A DNA stretch of 64,000 nucleotides, taken from positions 24,765,437 through 24,829,436 of the forward strand of contig CM026426.1 in NCBI GenBank assembly GCA_014871385.1, read 5' to 3'. The stretch is from Ceratodon purpureus (taxonomy: Eukaryota > Streptophyta > Bryopsida > Pseudoditrichales > Ditrichaceae). Below are positions 36,655 through 48,784 of the stretch, one piece after another (positions within the stretch are counted from its first letter, which is position 1; every line of letters begins with the position of its first letter). The notes beneath the pieces were generated by a model that worked only from the letters and a program-made list of their open reading frames with translations, did no database searches and was not told the origin of the DNA. The translations under genes and the position numbers were made by a program.

Positions 36655-38940
36655 TTACCTACGCATCTCGGAAATGAGCAAGCTCATAATAATATAGAAT
36701 CTGCATTGGAGCGGTGAGTTCGCGAGTCGAGAGTAAATGAACTCTCTTACAGTGCAGCCAGATGGGCTTAGACCGAATAAAGGCATTGAGGTTGAATTTA
36801 AAATTTCTAGTTGGATCAGACTTTCCAAAAAGTGCATTGAGTGGATCAATCTCCACAAGTGAATAACCTGCATTACATAGGAGACATTATCATTCAACAT
36901 ATAACAACAATGGCAGGTCACAATTTGATAAGTCAGGAGAAGAGAATTAACAATTCCGCGACCGGTCTTACCAAGTGAATTTAATTCTGCTTCGTAAAGC
37001 TCCGCTTCCCAGCAAGCCAGCCTCCACGCCGCCCATTCCACTATTTCTTCCACATCAGATTTCCAGGTTGATGAAGTCGCCCAGCAGCTCCTTATTCTAT
37101 TTAGCATGTCTAGCATTTCGAAATGGTTACAGTCTGGTTGGCCTAGCCGATTAAGTGGCACCCAAAGTTTTGGAAGAATTTCACTGATAACTACTTGTCC
37201 GGCAAACCCTCTATAAAAACCATGGTGTCCTGCAAGAATGGGAACTAATATATAAGAAACTGCATTGGCTAAAGCATTATGTATATGTAGAAGAGTTTTC
37301 CGTTACGATTCAAAATCTTAAGAGCAATATTCAATGTGAATGGCACTAATAGCCCCATAACGCCGTCACCTCGAAATTTCCATACTCAGTTGTGGAGGCT
37401 AACTCACTGGTACTATGAACTAGCAGTCATTAAATTCTGAGAACTCATAATGGCCAGAACGTACGCAGTGTCATTGTTGGTGACGGCAACGCACAGTCAT
37501 ATGAAGAAATTACGCACTTTCAATGACGGTTACGGCAATAATTCGTAATTGTCGATTGATGAACCGTCACCAAAGAACATCGTCGTTGAACTTTGCACAA
37601 TCAAATCCGGCAATTTAGGATCTACAGCAGCATATCCCTATAGTTTAAACCACTGTGTCAATTCAATCTTTGCCAATCCAGAACATTTTTTATATGTTTT
37701 AAATTGCCAAAAGAATTCAATGATATTCTTCCTTTGGATCTCGTCGTTTCTCTTAATTTTCGCCACAATATTACATATTATCATACCTTTCGAACTGGCA
37801 AACTCAATTCCTAACAAGTTGAAAACTGCTGTCATCTTCCGTGCAATTATGATCCAAGTAGTCATTCTGTGTGAATGGCGCCAGCGCCGTTCGTATTCTA
37901 GTACCAAATATATATCCAAAATAAGATTATTTTGCGGGGACTCCATTCATTCAAAAAATACAGTGATCTCCACTGCACGCATTGTATTTCGCAACGGCGC
38001 TTCGTATTAAAGGATATCTTAAATTCTTACAAACCGATCCAAGTGGCATTCCACAGTATATGATCCACAATTTGTCTTATGATTTGGAAAACTTATACTA
38101 TACATAGTTTCAAAACATTGCCATTTGCAGGGTCTACTAGACTAGTTTGCGGTGATTTAGTTACAGGCCAAATTATCCTTCAATAAGAACATCCAGGATA
38201 ACTCCAAATCCTAGAGCAATTGAAATGGCGCCGGCGCCACTCTCGATGCGGAAGATATTTCTAAGACTCATCGGAACTCAGATCTCCCTACTTATCCAAT
38301 CACGAAACGCTGCAAGCTCCGAAATTGAGAGCGACGTCAACCACAATTCCACCTCTTGCCACTTAAGTCTGGGTCGACCAGTACATCGTCCGAGAGCGAC
38401 CCGCGATCTTGAGAGTGCGAGATAGTTGACCTTAAAGTTTGTAATAGCGTCCGATTTCTCAAATAGTCAATATGTGGGATTGGATAACAGCAACATTCGA
38501 TCTAGAAAAATGCATCGCCAAAGCTAATCAGTATGCAAGTCAATACCAAATTGACCATTCTCTTTGTTTCACAAATAACAGACTCAAAGATAGCTATATT
38601 AATGTAATGAGTTTACCTGGGTCTGTGGATTCGTTTCGATACACCTCCGCTTCCCAGCGAGATAGACGCCACGATGCCCAGTCGATTGTCTTCTCAATCT
38701 CACCTTCCAAACCGATGACGTTCCCCAGCAATGCCAAAGTCTCCTAATGTGCTGAAGTGTTGTCTCCCTATCGTCCAGTTGAGAGGCATCAACAAGTCTG
38801 AGCTTGGATAAAATCTCCTTTGTAACAAGGTCGGATGGAATGAACTCAAGAGATTCCATGCTGAAGAAGAACTGCCTAACTCGTTCACCCCGTTGGAATG
38901 AGAGGTTGAGGGAACCTTCAAAGAAAACTACAATATATAA
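36655..38940 (-). CDS. unrecognised minus-strand gene with a duplicated exon
   Basis: Three exon-like blocks with good splice signals read on the minus strand. The first (about 38940-38612) contains HCWGTSSVWK, and after a one-base shift WRLSRWEAEVYRNE, before donor CAG|GTAAAC. The second (about 37220-36970) contains SCWATSSTWKSDVEEIVEWA and WRLACWEAELYEAEL before donor TTG|GTAAGA. The third (36869-36657) starts at acceptor TGCAG, reads YSLVEIDPLNALFGK and ends at TAG|GTAAGA. The first two blocks are clearly paralogous. The W-x-x-E-A-E/L helix faintly resembles YIQWSIDFRAYESAL in the Ulp1-like gene of element C. Possibly the passenger gene of region D; function unknown. Confidence 0.45.
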
Positions 38941-39423
38941 TTGCAGTTAATTCACAGAGGAAATATTCAATCTTAGTTACTTAGCGAAAGTAGAGAAGAA
39001 TCATGAATTGTACCAATCGTTGATAGAAAGACGAAGAATATTCACGCAGAGTCCCGAATTTGTAAAATTTGAAGGTTATAAAGGAGTATCTTAACCGAGA
39101 TCAATTCTGTGTGCAACACTTAATTCGGAGACCTGATGGCGCCGCCTGCCGTGACCGAACATCTTGGTAAGAGATTTGAGAGCCACTTTTTTAATCTTTG
39201 ATTCAACTTTTACCTTTTCCTAGATATAGAACGGATACTTACCATAACAAACCATCACAGTTAGCGGCGCAGCGTAATTATCCTGATTCCGGTGCTTACA
39301 ATCTGATATAAGACTGAGAGTGGGAAAAGCGCCATAGACTACTATCTCCCAATCGAACTCGCCATGAGACCAATCTATTATAGTCTTAGCGCCACTTCGC
39401 GGCTGAAGTTAGACACTAGCATC
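38941..39423. other. spacer in region D
   Basis: No gene seen. Signature words ATGGCGCCGCC (39136) and TAGCGCCACTT (about 39390); the second overlaps the 5' side of the next ORF. Confidence 0.4.
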
Positions 39424-40279
39424 ATGTCGGACCCTCAGATCGGGGATATTGTGTTTCGCAAGGTCTCGGCCAATTCCAAGGTCGAGTACTCACTTTACCA
39501 CTGTGTGGAGGATTGGTCTGCGAATTACAAGACGTGGCTAATGAAGGGTTTTACGAGCTCCGTGCGCTTTGATTCTGCAAGAATCCCGCCATCGGACGCT
39601 CCAAGGTGGATGAGATGCATCATGCTCTTCTTATGGGTTCCTGGGCACGGGTTCCTGGAGGCACCAAGTGGAGGAATCATGACGCCACTTGTCCCTCCGG
39701 CCCATAGTACCACTTACCATAGACTGAGTCAGGTTGGATTCTACCCGGACGGCAACAATATCACGTTGGCCTTTGCGCAACCTTCACCTTGTGATGGACC
39801 CACATTCTTGAGAGCTGATTTCTGGCAAGATATCTACCACCGCAAAGTATTTTCAGGTCTTATGATCCTGAATGTGGTTGACATCCCTCCGCTAGAATCC
39901 CCTGCTTTGCGGATGTTATCCTTGTGGACTAGAAATAGCATACCTTGGATTTGTGAGGGTTCAGTAATAGGTCCTCATGTACAGAATGTATCAGAAGTTG
40001 CAAGTGAAATACTGCATTGAAAAGTTAAGATGCCTTACATCATATTTTTGCAGGTATAGCAATCCCCGAGAGCCTGTGATGGATTTTGCTAAGCTAGGAT
40101 ATAAGTCGGCGACATTATGTAGCATAATCGAGAGTGTTCTGTACGCTATTCTTGTGCTTGAAATGTCGTGGAATAAAGTTGCTATTGCCATTTGGAATAC
40201 TGCGACTGTACTAAGGGCTCCTGTTCTAACTCGTGTCAAACGAACAGGTTTAAAGGTTGGTCTTATGCTGCCAGAGTGA
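39424..40279 (+). CDS. unrecognised protein of region D, likely two exons
   Basis: ATG at 39424 opens an undamaged frame of about 198 residues (MSDPQIGDIVFRKV, then WMRCIMLFLWVPGHGFLEAP, DIPPLESPALRMLSLW) to a stop at 40018. An acceptor TTTGCAG near 40055 starts a second possible exon (YSNPREPVMDFAKLGY ... LVLEMSWNKVAIAIW) ending at 40279. Composition is Trp/Pro-rich and globular. It is on the plus strand between the transposase and the site of element B. The intact frame in a region full of broken genes is notable. No family recognised. Confidence 0.45.
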
Positions 40280-40330
40280 ACTTATGTCGATTCAAAATAT
40301 AATATATTTTGCATCACGGCTGCAAGTAAA

Positions 40331-40375
40331 GTTTCCAGAATGCATAGTTTTCAGAATGCATAGTTTTCAGAATGC
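40331..40375. repeat. short tandem repeat, unit TTTTCAGAATGCATAG
   Basis: About three imperfect copies of a 16-base unit lie in the 3' part of the region D gene block. Probably simple slippage. Confidence 0.7.
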
Positions 40376-41299
40376 AGATGATTTTTCAGAATCCAATCAG
40401 AATCAGGCAACTCAACGAAACTTAATTACAGATGTATCCCGAGTGCTAAAATCTTCAGCTGTAATAAGTCGGTTAGCACATACAATTCAGCTTTATTCAA
40501 TCAAGTTCTCAGTTCCTCTGAAATGACCTCTGTTCTCGCTATTGACTTCTAAAATGCTCGAAAACGTTTCATATTCTTCAATTGTTTAGCCTTATTTGTT
40601 AACACGCATCAATTTATGTTCATATCAAATGTTAACACAAATTGGGATCTTCATTTCAATTGCTATTATGGCGCCGGCAACAACTGAAACCAACCAGAAA
40701 GCAAATCCTAGTCTCCTCAGGGAAATCCCACGGAGCGCTGCATTACTTCATTTGTCGGATCCCTCGTATTCAGACCTGTGCGTAAGTGAATCCAAACCTT
40801 TCAGGTGCAACTGAATTCCTATCATGAAACTGATCATCTTGTAAGAATCGTAAAGACAATTTGATCACTTAGCTTAAAACTAACATCAGATCAATCAGTG
40901 CAGAATCACGTCTGTGCAGGAGATTGGAATCCCTATCACTCTAATACTCAGCAAAGCATCCTTATGCATACTGAATCATTTAATCTATAAATCATAGAAG
41001 GCATATTGAGAGATGTGAAAATGAAAGGATGCAAAAATATGAATAGTCGATGTTGAGTTAATAGTCGCTGTTGGGAACGACGTGGTACAAGTTACACACA
41101 ACTGACACTACTAATTTTCCATTTCTATCATATTTTGTTCCAAGTTCTTTAAGATGTTCAATTCTTTCAATTACATAATGGTCACTGAATTTCGTAAAGC
41201 TCTTTCATATGTTAATCCCTATTATGACCATTTCCCGAGTTTCTATAGATGTAGATCTCATTTACCAAATATTTATTATAAGGTAATCAGCCTTTTAAA
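40376..41299. other. spacer in region D, no gene seen
   Basis: One signature word (TATTATGGCGCCGGC, near 40665). Open frames are short and AT-biased. Confidence 0.4.
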
Positions 41300-43250
41300 C
41301 CTCGACCGATCATTTTTGTTTCTCTTTTGCTATTTAGTTCTTGAATTCTTCAAGATTTTAAGGATTAGGACTTCACGACAAAACTCAAGCAAATGAAGTG
41401 ATTCATTGCAATTATTAAAAATATACAACCATGTTTCAGACCGAGGTCTATACTGAATACAAAGTGAAAATTAATCTGTTTATTTATTTAATTTATTTGA
41501 GATGGAATAAGCATTTAACTAATTACACTAACAACTCTTTAACTCATTTATCTATAACATATTGTTTTTCATTCGTATTATTAATCTTTCATGTTGTGAT
41601 TGCACTAAGGTTTATTTCTTTCTGAAATTATTATAAAAATTGATCAAACTAAATCAATATTTTAAAAATTGATGAATCTAAATGTATTAAATTTAAAATA
41701 AAAAAAAACCCTTTTCAACGCGAGTTGTGGGATTTTTATTCTTAACAAAATCTCAATTCGTTGACCCAAACTAGAAGGGACTTGGCAAAATCTAGTGACC
41801 ATCAACAAAAAGCAATGCATGTGTATCAATTAAAGAATGGGTTTGGTTGCTTAGAACATGATAATATCAAAATGTCTCATTTCAAACATGGCTTTGAACA
41901 AAGACTAAATAGACTACATTTGCTTACAAGGATTTCTCATTGATCGCACTCACAACCTACAATGGACACTCAATGGCGCAAGCGCCATCTTGAACATGGT
42001 TTTAAACTGTTCCTGATAATTTCGTTGGACACTCAAATGGCGCCAGCGACATGCTCCAAACTCGTGTTGAAATTCGTACCAGCATTCGATCAATATCTGC
42101 CACCCACAGAGCCTCCAAACATTGATCTATGACTTGACAATACATCGACAATCGTTTTTCTTTCTCATTTGCTATTTAGTTTTTTGATTTCTACAAGATT
42201 TTAAAGATCAGGACTTTACCACAGATTTTTTTTTTTTTAAATTTTTTTTGAGCAAATGAAGAGATTCATTGCAAATATACATCCCCTCATCAGACCCAAG
42301 TCTAGGGTGCAAAGGGACTACTGGACCAAGCTAACAAGACCATTATCTGTGAACACAGGGAAACAAATAGACCCAATTTCAAATGATCCCATGGACATAA
42401 AGTTCCACTTAACCGAATTTTAGGAATTAGCTAGGATTTGTTTTTGGACGAACTGCACTATTACTAGCCAGCCAAATGCACCAATGTCCAACACTTCTCA
42501 TCAACGACCACATGATATCCTCCCCTTTCCTTCAAAGTCAATCTGATTGACCATCGTTGTCATTGATTCTTAATTTCTAATCTGAGCTAACCACAGATGC
42601 TTATAGTTATATTTAGAATGAAGTCTATCTTGAATACAAAGTGATTCATTGACATAATTATTTCTTTAATTTATTTTGGATGGAATAATCACTTAACTTA
42701 TTACAATATGAAAAACCAGTCTTGAACATATTTCTTTCCATTCATACTATTACTCTTTCCTGTGTTAGTTAATATTTAATATATAGAGAAAAACCTTCAT
42801 CAACTTTGCCTCGGATATTGCATAGTTCTGATTTTTTTTGTTTTTTTGTAGACTTTGCTATATTAATTGCAGTAAAGTTTATCTCATTTTAAAGAAAAAC
42901 AAAATTTAAAAAATTGTTCAATTTAAATGAATCAAATTAATAAACCCTTCTCATTACGAGTTGTGGTATATTTTTCCTTAACAAATTCTGAAATCATTGA
43001 CCCAAAGTAGAAGGGACTTGGCAAAGTATAGCAAGTGACCATCAACAAAAAGCAATACATGTCTATTAATTAAGGAATGAATATGGTTGCTTAGAACATA
43101 AAAATATTTAAATGACTCGACAGTGTATTTCTCAGAATGTCGCAGATTCATGAAATCAACACTTTCTGATCAAGTAATTATCTGCAAATGTTTCAAGTTC
43201 ACAGTTGCCTACTCCACATCCTTTCAGAACAATATGTTCCTTTCATACAT
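41300..43250. repeat. diverged tandem duplication, interrupted by element B
   Basis: Unit 1 runs from about 41300 to 42150. Unit 2 starts at about 42148 (GACAATCGTTTTTC ... TGCTATTTAGTT) and repeats the landmarks of unit 1 in order: GCAAATGAAG, GAATACAAAGTGA, GAAGGGACTTGGCAAA, GACCATCAACAAAAAGCAAT, GGTTGCTTAGAACAT. Unit 2 has about 320 bases of extra sequence (42283-42600) and a T-run. Its remainder continues after element B at 57793-58072, including the two signature words and CTGCCACCCACAGA. Unit 1 gives the empty-site sequence for element B (TTTCAAACATGGCTTTGAA). Confidence 0.8.
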
Positions 43251-43270
43251 GGGTGAGAGTACACTACACC
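43251..43270 (+). repeat. left TIR of element B
   Basis: GGGTGAGAGTACACTACACC, about 15 of 20 identical to the right TIR and of the form GGGKGNMAG shared with element A. Confidence 0.8.
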
Positions 43271-43599
43271 GGGTACACTTTGGGCAGATTTTAGAAGTAC
43301 CTTTTTAGTACATTTCTGCTAGTAAGTATCTCTAGTACTTCTCTGGATAGTCGTAGCCGTCGATATTACCACCGCGATCCACCTGCGCCCATGCTCACAT
43401 CGACCAATAACATTGGACATGACCGGTGGTCTCAGGGAACCGGATTGGGTCTCACTTGTTGTAGCCAGTAGTCTTTGTCTTGCACCTCCAGATTTCTCCA
43501 GTCCCGTTGGTGTTGGTGGTGTTGGTCTAGTCTCGGTTGTGTTTTGTGGTTTCGCAATTTGCTTAAAAGTTATGATTTTTAAAGAGGAGGGTTTTTTGT

Positions 43600-44015
43600 T
43601 ATGATGTTATTTGTTGTGTTGTTAGTTCAGATGGAGGGTTAGGGGGTTTTGTGAGGGATAGAGGGATCGACTATTAGAGGGTTTGAAGGTTAGAGGTTGT
43701 TGGTAGGGATAGAGGGATTGAGAGTTAGAGTTTTTGTGAGTTTCATTTGTTTTGCTTAGAATTTGTTTTAGCAATGTGCTTATGAGTTGAGCGTTTTGGA
43801 GAGGAGGTTTAGCTGTTTTGTTTGTTTATTGTTGTGTTGCTAGTTCAGATGGAGGGTTGGAGGTTTTGTAAGGGATAGAGGGATTGTGGGTTTAAGGGTT
43901 TGAGGGTTAGAGGTTAGAAGGTTGACGGAGTGATTGAGTGTTATAGTTTTGTGAGATGCGTTTGTTGTGCTGAGGGTTTGGTTTGGTGTTTGATTTCAGT
44001 TGTTTGTGTGTCATT
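43600..44015 (+). repeat. G-rich subterminal tandem repeat of element B
   Basis: The block TTGTTGTGTTGYTAGTTCAG, then GAGGGTTRG, GGTTTTGTRAGGGATAGAGG and GAGGGTTAGAG, occurs near 43605 and again near 43830, a unit of about 220 bp. The plus strand is G/T-rich. It lies upstream of the RING-like gene and is probably promoter or 5' leader. Confidence 0.7.
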
Positions 44016-44198
44016 GTTTAGGGTCTCTGTTTGTTTGAGAGGTGTTTTGTTCTTGGGTGCGGTACATGAGATGGGTATTCAGAGTTAGAGGATTTAGAGT
44101 TAGATTCTTTTGTCGAAGTTATGGTTTAATTTCCTTTCAGTTTTTGCGACAAGGATCAGCTGGTCGTCTAGGGTAAGAGTTGGAATATCTGTTTATTG

Positions 44199-44213
44199 TT
44201 TTAGGGTTTAGGG
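44199..44213 (+). promoter_or_regulatory. telo-box-like sequence
   Basis: TTTTAGGGTTTAGGG, two TTTAGGG units about 40 bases upstream of the first ATG of the RING-like gene. Telo-boxes are known proximal promoter elements in land plants; too short to be an interstitial telomere. Confidence 0.55.
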
Positions 44214-44254
44214 TAGTGGTAGGGCGCAGATCTTGTCGTCGTGGTTGTTTAGCA

Positions 44255-46236
44255 ATGTCGAGGAAGTCCAAGTCCGGGGATTTAGAAGGAGTGATATTGA
44301 CTTCGAGGGATGGGAAGATTAAGTCTAGAGGGAGTGCGGGATCTGGGATGGGAGTGCAGGTCGGTAAGACTAAGTCGGGGGGCAGTGAACAGCTAGGGAT
44401 GTCCGTGAAGGAGGAGGAGCGCTTTCTCGACATCGACGACTTGCAGGAGTCGATAGATGGCATGAAATCTCCTCCGGATGTGCTAACATGGGAGGACTTT
44501 CGCAATAGGTACAATCCGGAGTACGGCCCGAACTCCATCAACCCCCATCGTTGTCGGAAGGATAAGGATATAAGCGACAAGACCATGCTGGAGTTCGGTT
44601 TGAAGCCAGAGGGGTTAAGGGGCGTGGTGGATACTCGTGGTCAGATTGCAAGGTGCGGGAGATAGTGAACCGCATAAAGAATTTGCATCCAATCGTGTAT
44701 CAACACGGACCTGAAGAGATACCAAGATGCGTGACAAAACAGTTTGCTGTTGGCGTAGTCTTGGAGTACCAGAAGAACTTGGTCAACTGGGCATTGTATG
44801 GTCAAGAGACAAATAATAGCCAGCGGCAAAAGTACAAGCAGGATCTCTCGAAGCTCCAATTTGCCATCAACAGGGGAGCAAAAGTGACGAAGCGGACTTG
44901 GAGGAGTCTCAAGGTTGATGCTGCGTTGAAGGTGAAGTTGGAGCCGAACGTTGGAATGGAGGGTGCAATGCCCACTAAGGTATGTGCACTAAACTATATT
45001 ACGTTTTTCCTTTTATGTCAGTTGTTAATGCAATGCAATTTGCTTAGGGTGTGTGATATCGGTTTATGTTATAGAAGACATTGCAATGATAATGGATTCA
45101 TTTCAATTTCTAGTTTAGAAAGTTACTGAAAATTAGAACTTTGGATCTAATGGGTCAATGTTATAGTATTCTGAGTAGGTCCATGCTTCGCATTGCATTA
45201 GCCAGTTCAATTGAAATGACTTGCATTGTAATTTATAGATGTTGTGATCAAGGTTAATTGCTCCAGTTTCTGTTCATGTCTGAATGCGACCTGTATTATA
45301 AAAGCATAGTTTGCAACTAACTATTTGTTTCTTTTGACTCTCTGTGTTGTTGTAGAGGAGGGCTATCCCGCCACTTGGCAATGTGCCAACTAGTAGAAGG
45401 GTGGGGACGAAATCTGATTTTGCTAACTCCACGGTGAAGGTGGAGGATAGGGGGATTGCTTCGATGTCAAAATTGGAGTACTTCCAGACAATGCACACAA
45501 TTTTACTAATGGACATAGAGGGGTTGAAGTTGGACGAGGAGTTGGCGAAGAAAGCTAAAGATGGAGCTGCTCAGGACCAGCGACTTGCGATGTTGATGGT
45601 AGAGTCCTACGAGGCTAATTTGGCCTCTCTTTAGAATCGGACGTGGTACATCCGGGAAACGAAGCGAAACGGAGTTTAATAGCCAGGCTGTTGGAGGAAC
45701 AGAAGCAAGCTTTAGGAAGGAAGGAGGCGGAGGCACTACAGAGGGATTTAGCCGCAGCAGAGTGTCGTAGATTGCGGGAGCAGAAGTTGCGGATGTGTGA
45801 AGGGGTGAAGGTGGAGATCGATCGCATCAAATATGGGAGGCAATCTGTGAGCCTCAACCCTGTGCCACTTGTGTACCATGATTCTGCGTTTGGTGAAGAC
45901 GAGTCTCCCAAGCGGAGGTTCTTGAAAATCACCAAGTGTGCCCTTTGCGGTTTCAACTTCCCAAAGAGTGATATAGTAATAGCCAGTTGTAAGCACATGT
46001 ATCACCCTTTCTGCGCAAAGGTAATCTATGAAAATGGGTACAAGTGTGCCGCAGCTAATTATAGTGATAAACTGGTAGACCCAGATTGGCACCGTAGTTT
46101 CGGGTGGGGAGGTCCAGGTACTCTTGTCGTCGAAGATGTTGCTGCCCAGAATACCTTGTATGATGAGGAGGTGGGGCGGTTGCTTGCTGAACGAGCTGAA
46201 CGAGCTAGGCTACAATGTCCAAACACATGTCAGTAA
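44255..46236 (+). pseudogene. coiled-coil/RING-like gene of element B
   Basis: ATG at 44255 opens a basic N-terminus (MSRKSKSGDLEG) and an acidic segment (KEEERFLDIDDLQESID). One base is lost or gained near 44655, where GLRGVVDTRGQIAR passes into VREIVNRIKNLHP. The second block (KQFAVGVVLEYQ, LVNWALYGQ) matches element A. An intron with donor AAG|GTATGT (about 44980) and acceptor GTTGTAG (about 45355) precedes a coiled coil. TAG at about 45632 ends that frame. The neighbouring frame (from about 45650) continues the coil and ends in the RING-like module CALCGFNF, IASCKHMYHPFC, C, with tail W-H-R-S-F-G-W. The last zinc-ligand pair is incomplete (AANYSDK), unlike the other copies. Confidence 0.7.
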
Positions 46237-46974
46237 CTACGGTGGTTTTTATTTCAAATGCCATCCTACCTTGTTGTTTTGAGGTACTGCCTAAAGGTTT
46301 TGAGTTTCTACGGGACGTAGAGCTTATAGTACTTATCTTCTTTTTAGTATTAAGGATAGTACTAAAGATGTACTCAGTAGCATTTTTTTGTTTTCCGTTA
46401 CAACGTTGAGTCACTAATCACAAGTACTTGTCTTGCAGAGGCTCAAGGAAATTACATTCCCCTCTACAGTTTTTACTTTTTGTACTTCGATGCATTTATT
46501 GTTTTTTTTTGTTTTCTTTACCTATTGTATTATTTTAGTACTTTCATGTACATATTGCTTATTTCACAAAGTTTGTGTACATCGAATACTTTTGGTAAAT
46601 TCAAATGTTGACGCAGTAGTTGTATATGTTGTACATTATGTATTCATTTTCAATTTTTAGATTAGTACAGCGTAGTACTCTTTGTATGAGTGATAATTTA
46701 TCTGAAATACAAAGCTTACTTACTAGTTCTTCTTTCTGTTGTACTAGTACTTAGGTGGCATAATAGTACTATGTTGCTCTAGAATAGTACATTATTGTAG
46801 GATGTACTAGCAAAGTATTGAGGTTTACTTGATACAGCAGTACTAATAGTAGTTTTTGCTATAGTAGACGTACTTATAGTATATTGTTGTACTTTTGAAT
46901 GACTTGTTAATTCAGATTGTTTGTTTTGATTACAGATTCGTCATTGAAGCCAATGTCGTGCCTTTCTCACGGGC
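46237..46974. promoter_or_regulatory. AGTAC-dense spacer of element B
   Basis: No gene. TAGTACTT, AGTACTAA and related words occur on average about every 50 bases (for example about 46328, 46424, 46667, 46743, 46767, 46785), far above chance. Candidate cluster of element-specific binding sites. Confidence 0.55.
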
Positions 46975-48473
46975 TTGCTAGTGGTGGAGAGCAAAGTCAA
47001 GCTGTTTCTACACGTTTTAGAGACTCAGCTCGTGGAGACCTCTAATAACAGCCTACAGGTGGTACGAGAGCAGGATGGAGGTAAGATGGTGGTGGACAGT
47101 CCCGTGAAAATTAATCTGACAACCACAAGGTCTGGAACGTCAATCGGGAGATCTAAGGGGCAGAAATCAGGAGCACGAGCTCAACTACCTCCAGAGAAGG
47201 TTTTCGAGTGCCTTTGAGAAGGATTCGCGCAGGAAATCGAAGGTGACAGAGCCTGAGTTCATTGAAGAATCAGAAGAGGAAAACTCTGAACCCGAAGGTA
47301 TGCGATTCTAACTCCACTTAAATGTAAGTATTATATTATATAGTTTACATTGTATTTCAGTTGTTATATGAACCTAATGAATGGAAAGTGCGTGATTTGT
47401 CCACAGGGTTTAAAGTACTAACTGTTCACGTGGGAATGTGTCAGAGAAATGTCCTTATCTATCGTCGAATTCGGGGACTACAATAAGTGGCAGCAATAGT
47501 GAGAGCAAAGAGAGCGACAATGAAGACAATGAGGGTGAAAGTGGCCATAGTCCCCAAGTTTTGCAGGTACGAGAAGACAAACCAATATAAGATAATGGGC
47601 TGAGGTTGGACATCGAGAAGAAGTTTAGGGATGAGGGACTGATCTAGAGTCCACCCGTTCAGTTGGTGGCCACGCAAGACATAGAAACCGTAGAACGCCC
47701 ACGTGAAGTAGATCCGAGGACTGACGCGGGTGAAGAAGGTGTGCCAAGACGTGACATAGGCTTAGGGTCCGAGGAGGTTAAGAGAGATAGTGACATGGAG
47801 TTGGACAATGAAATAGAAGGAAGAGGGGAGACTAAGGGTAAGGTAGGGGGGGGATGTTCAGGTACTCAAGGTGATAGGAGATGAGAGGTTAGACGAGGGG
47901 CAAGAGGAGGTGCTGGAAGAGGAGAGCCTAGAAATTTGGAGCAGACCTTGGACCTCCTTGGTTCAGTCCAATATGGTAGTGGATGTTCACACCAACCAAG
48001 ATAAGGAGTGTCAAGAAGGAGAGAACCCGAAGGGCATGGAGAAAAAGGAAGAGGGAGATGAGGCGGCCCCAAGTGTTGGGAACCAGGCCAAGGAGAAACA
48101 TGTGAAGGGTAAGAGAAATTCCTTAGAAGGGAGGAGGCTTCAAGAAGAGCTGGAAGAACACGGTGTGATTGGAAGATCAGGTGGCGGAGAGTAGGGGCCC
48201 GCTCAGAGGACGCGGGCCAGTAGGAGATCCATCAACACTGGAGATGAAGTACAAGGAGGCGAAGGTGATGAGTTGGCAACGCAACGGAAGTCTAAGGGTA
48301 GAAGGCACAAGAAGGACTGTACGGTGGAAAAAGGTGGGCAAAAGAAATGTAGCAAGAGAAAGTCAAAGGAGACCCCTTGTCTTTGTAGCTGCCCCGATGT
48401 TGCAAGTCCCAGAGGCGGCCCAAGCGGGAAAAATCTCAAGCCGGTGAACAGTGTACTCGGGTCCTCTAACTAA
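46975..48473 (+). CDS. charged, low-complexity ORF block, possibly N-terminal exons of the SET gene
   Basis: Several frames on the plus strand encode Lys/Glu/Gly-rich, disordered sequence. The first reads KSKVTEPEFIEESEEENSE before donor GAAG|GTATGC near 47300. ORFs at 47663-47884 (EIEGRGETKGKVGGG) and 47871-48194 (KECQEGENPKGMEKKEEG) follow. The last reads RHKKDCTVEKGGQKKCSKRK and ends at 48473 after CLCSCPDVA. The order, strand and position just before the SET gene suggest a disordered N-terminus of that gene, but no single frame joins them. Purine-rich DNA codes for such residues in many frames, so part may be artefact. Confidence 0.35.
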
Positions 48474-48784
48474 CTGTTGTGTAGGCTTGTGCAGGATTGT
48501 GTAGAGTTGTGTAGAGTTGTGTAGGTAGTTAAGTATGGGTGCAAAATTTTTTTGTACACTATGCTTTGTATCTTCATATATACATACCTAGGCTCCTTTA
48601 AGTCTATGGTTTTTTCCCCTATACTCTGACTGTTTTCTATGTATTCATTTTTTGTACACTATGCTCAATATTTCTTTCATCCTTCTTATTCTTATTCTTT
48701 CGCTCTGATTGTTTTGTATGGGTGCCAAAACAACTCAACGAATCCACTAATTCTAAGGAAATAAAATCTGCCTTGTGAAAACAG

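Noticed and set aside
44199-44213. Interstitial telomere
   Set aside because: Only two TTTAGGG units; better explained as a promoter telo-box.
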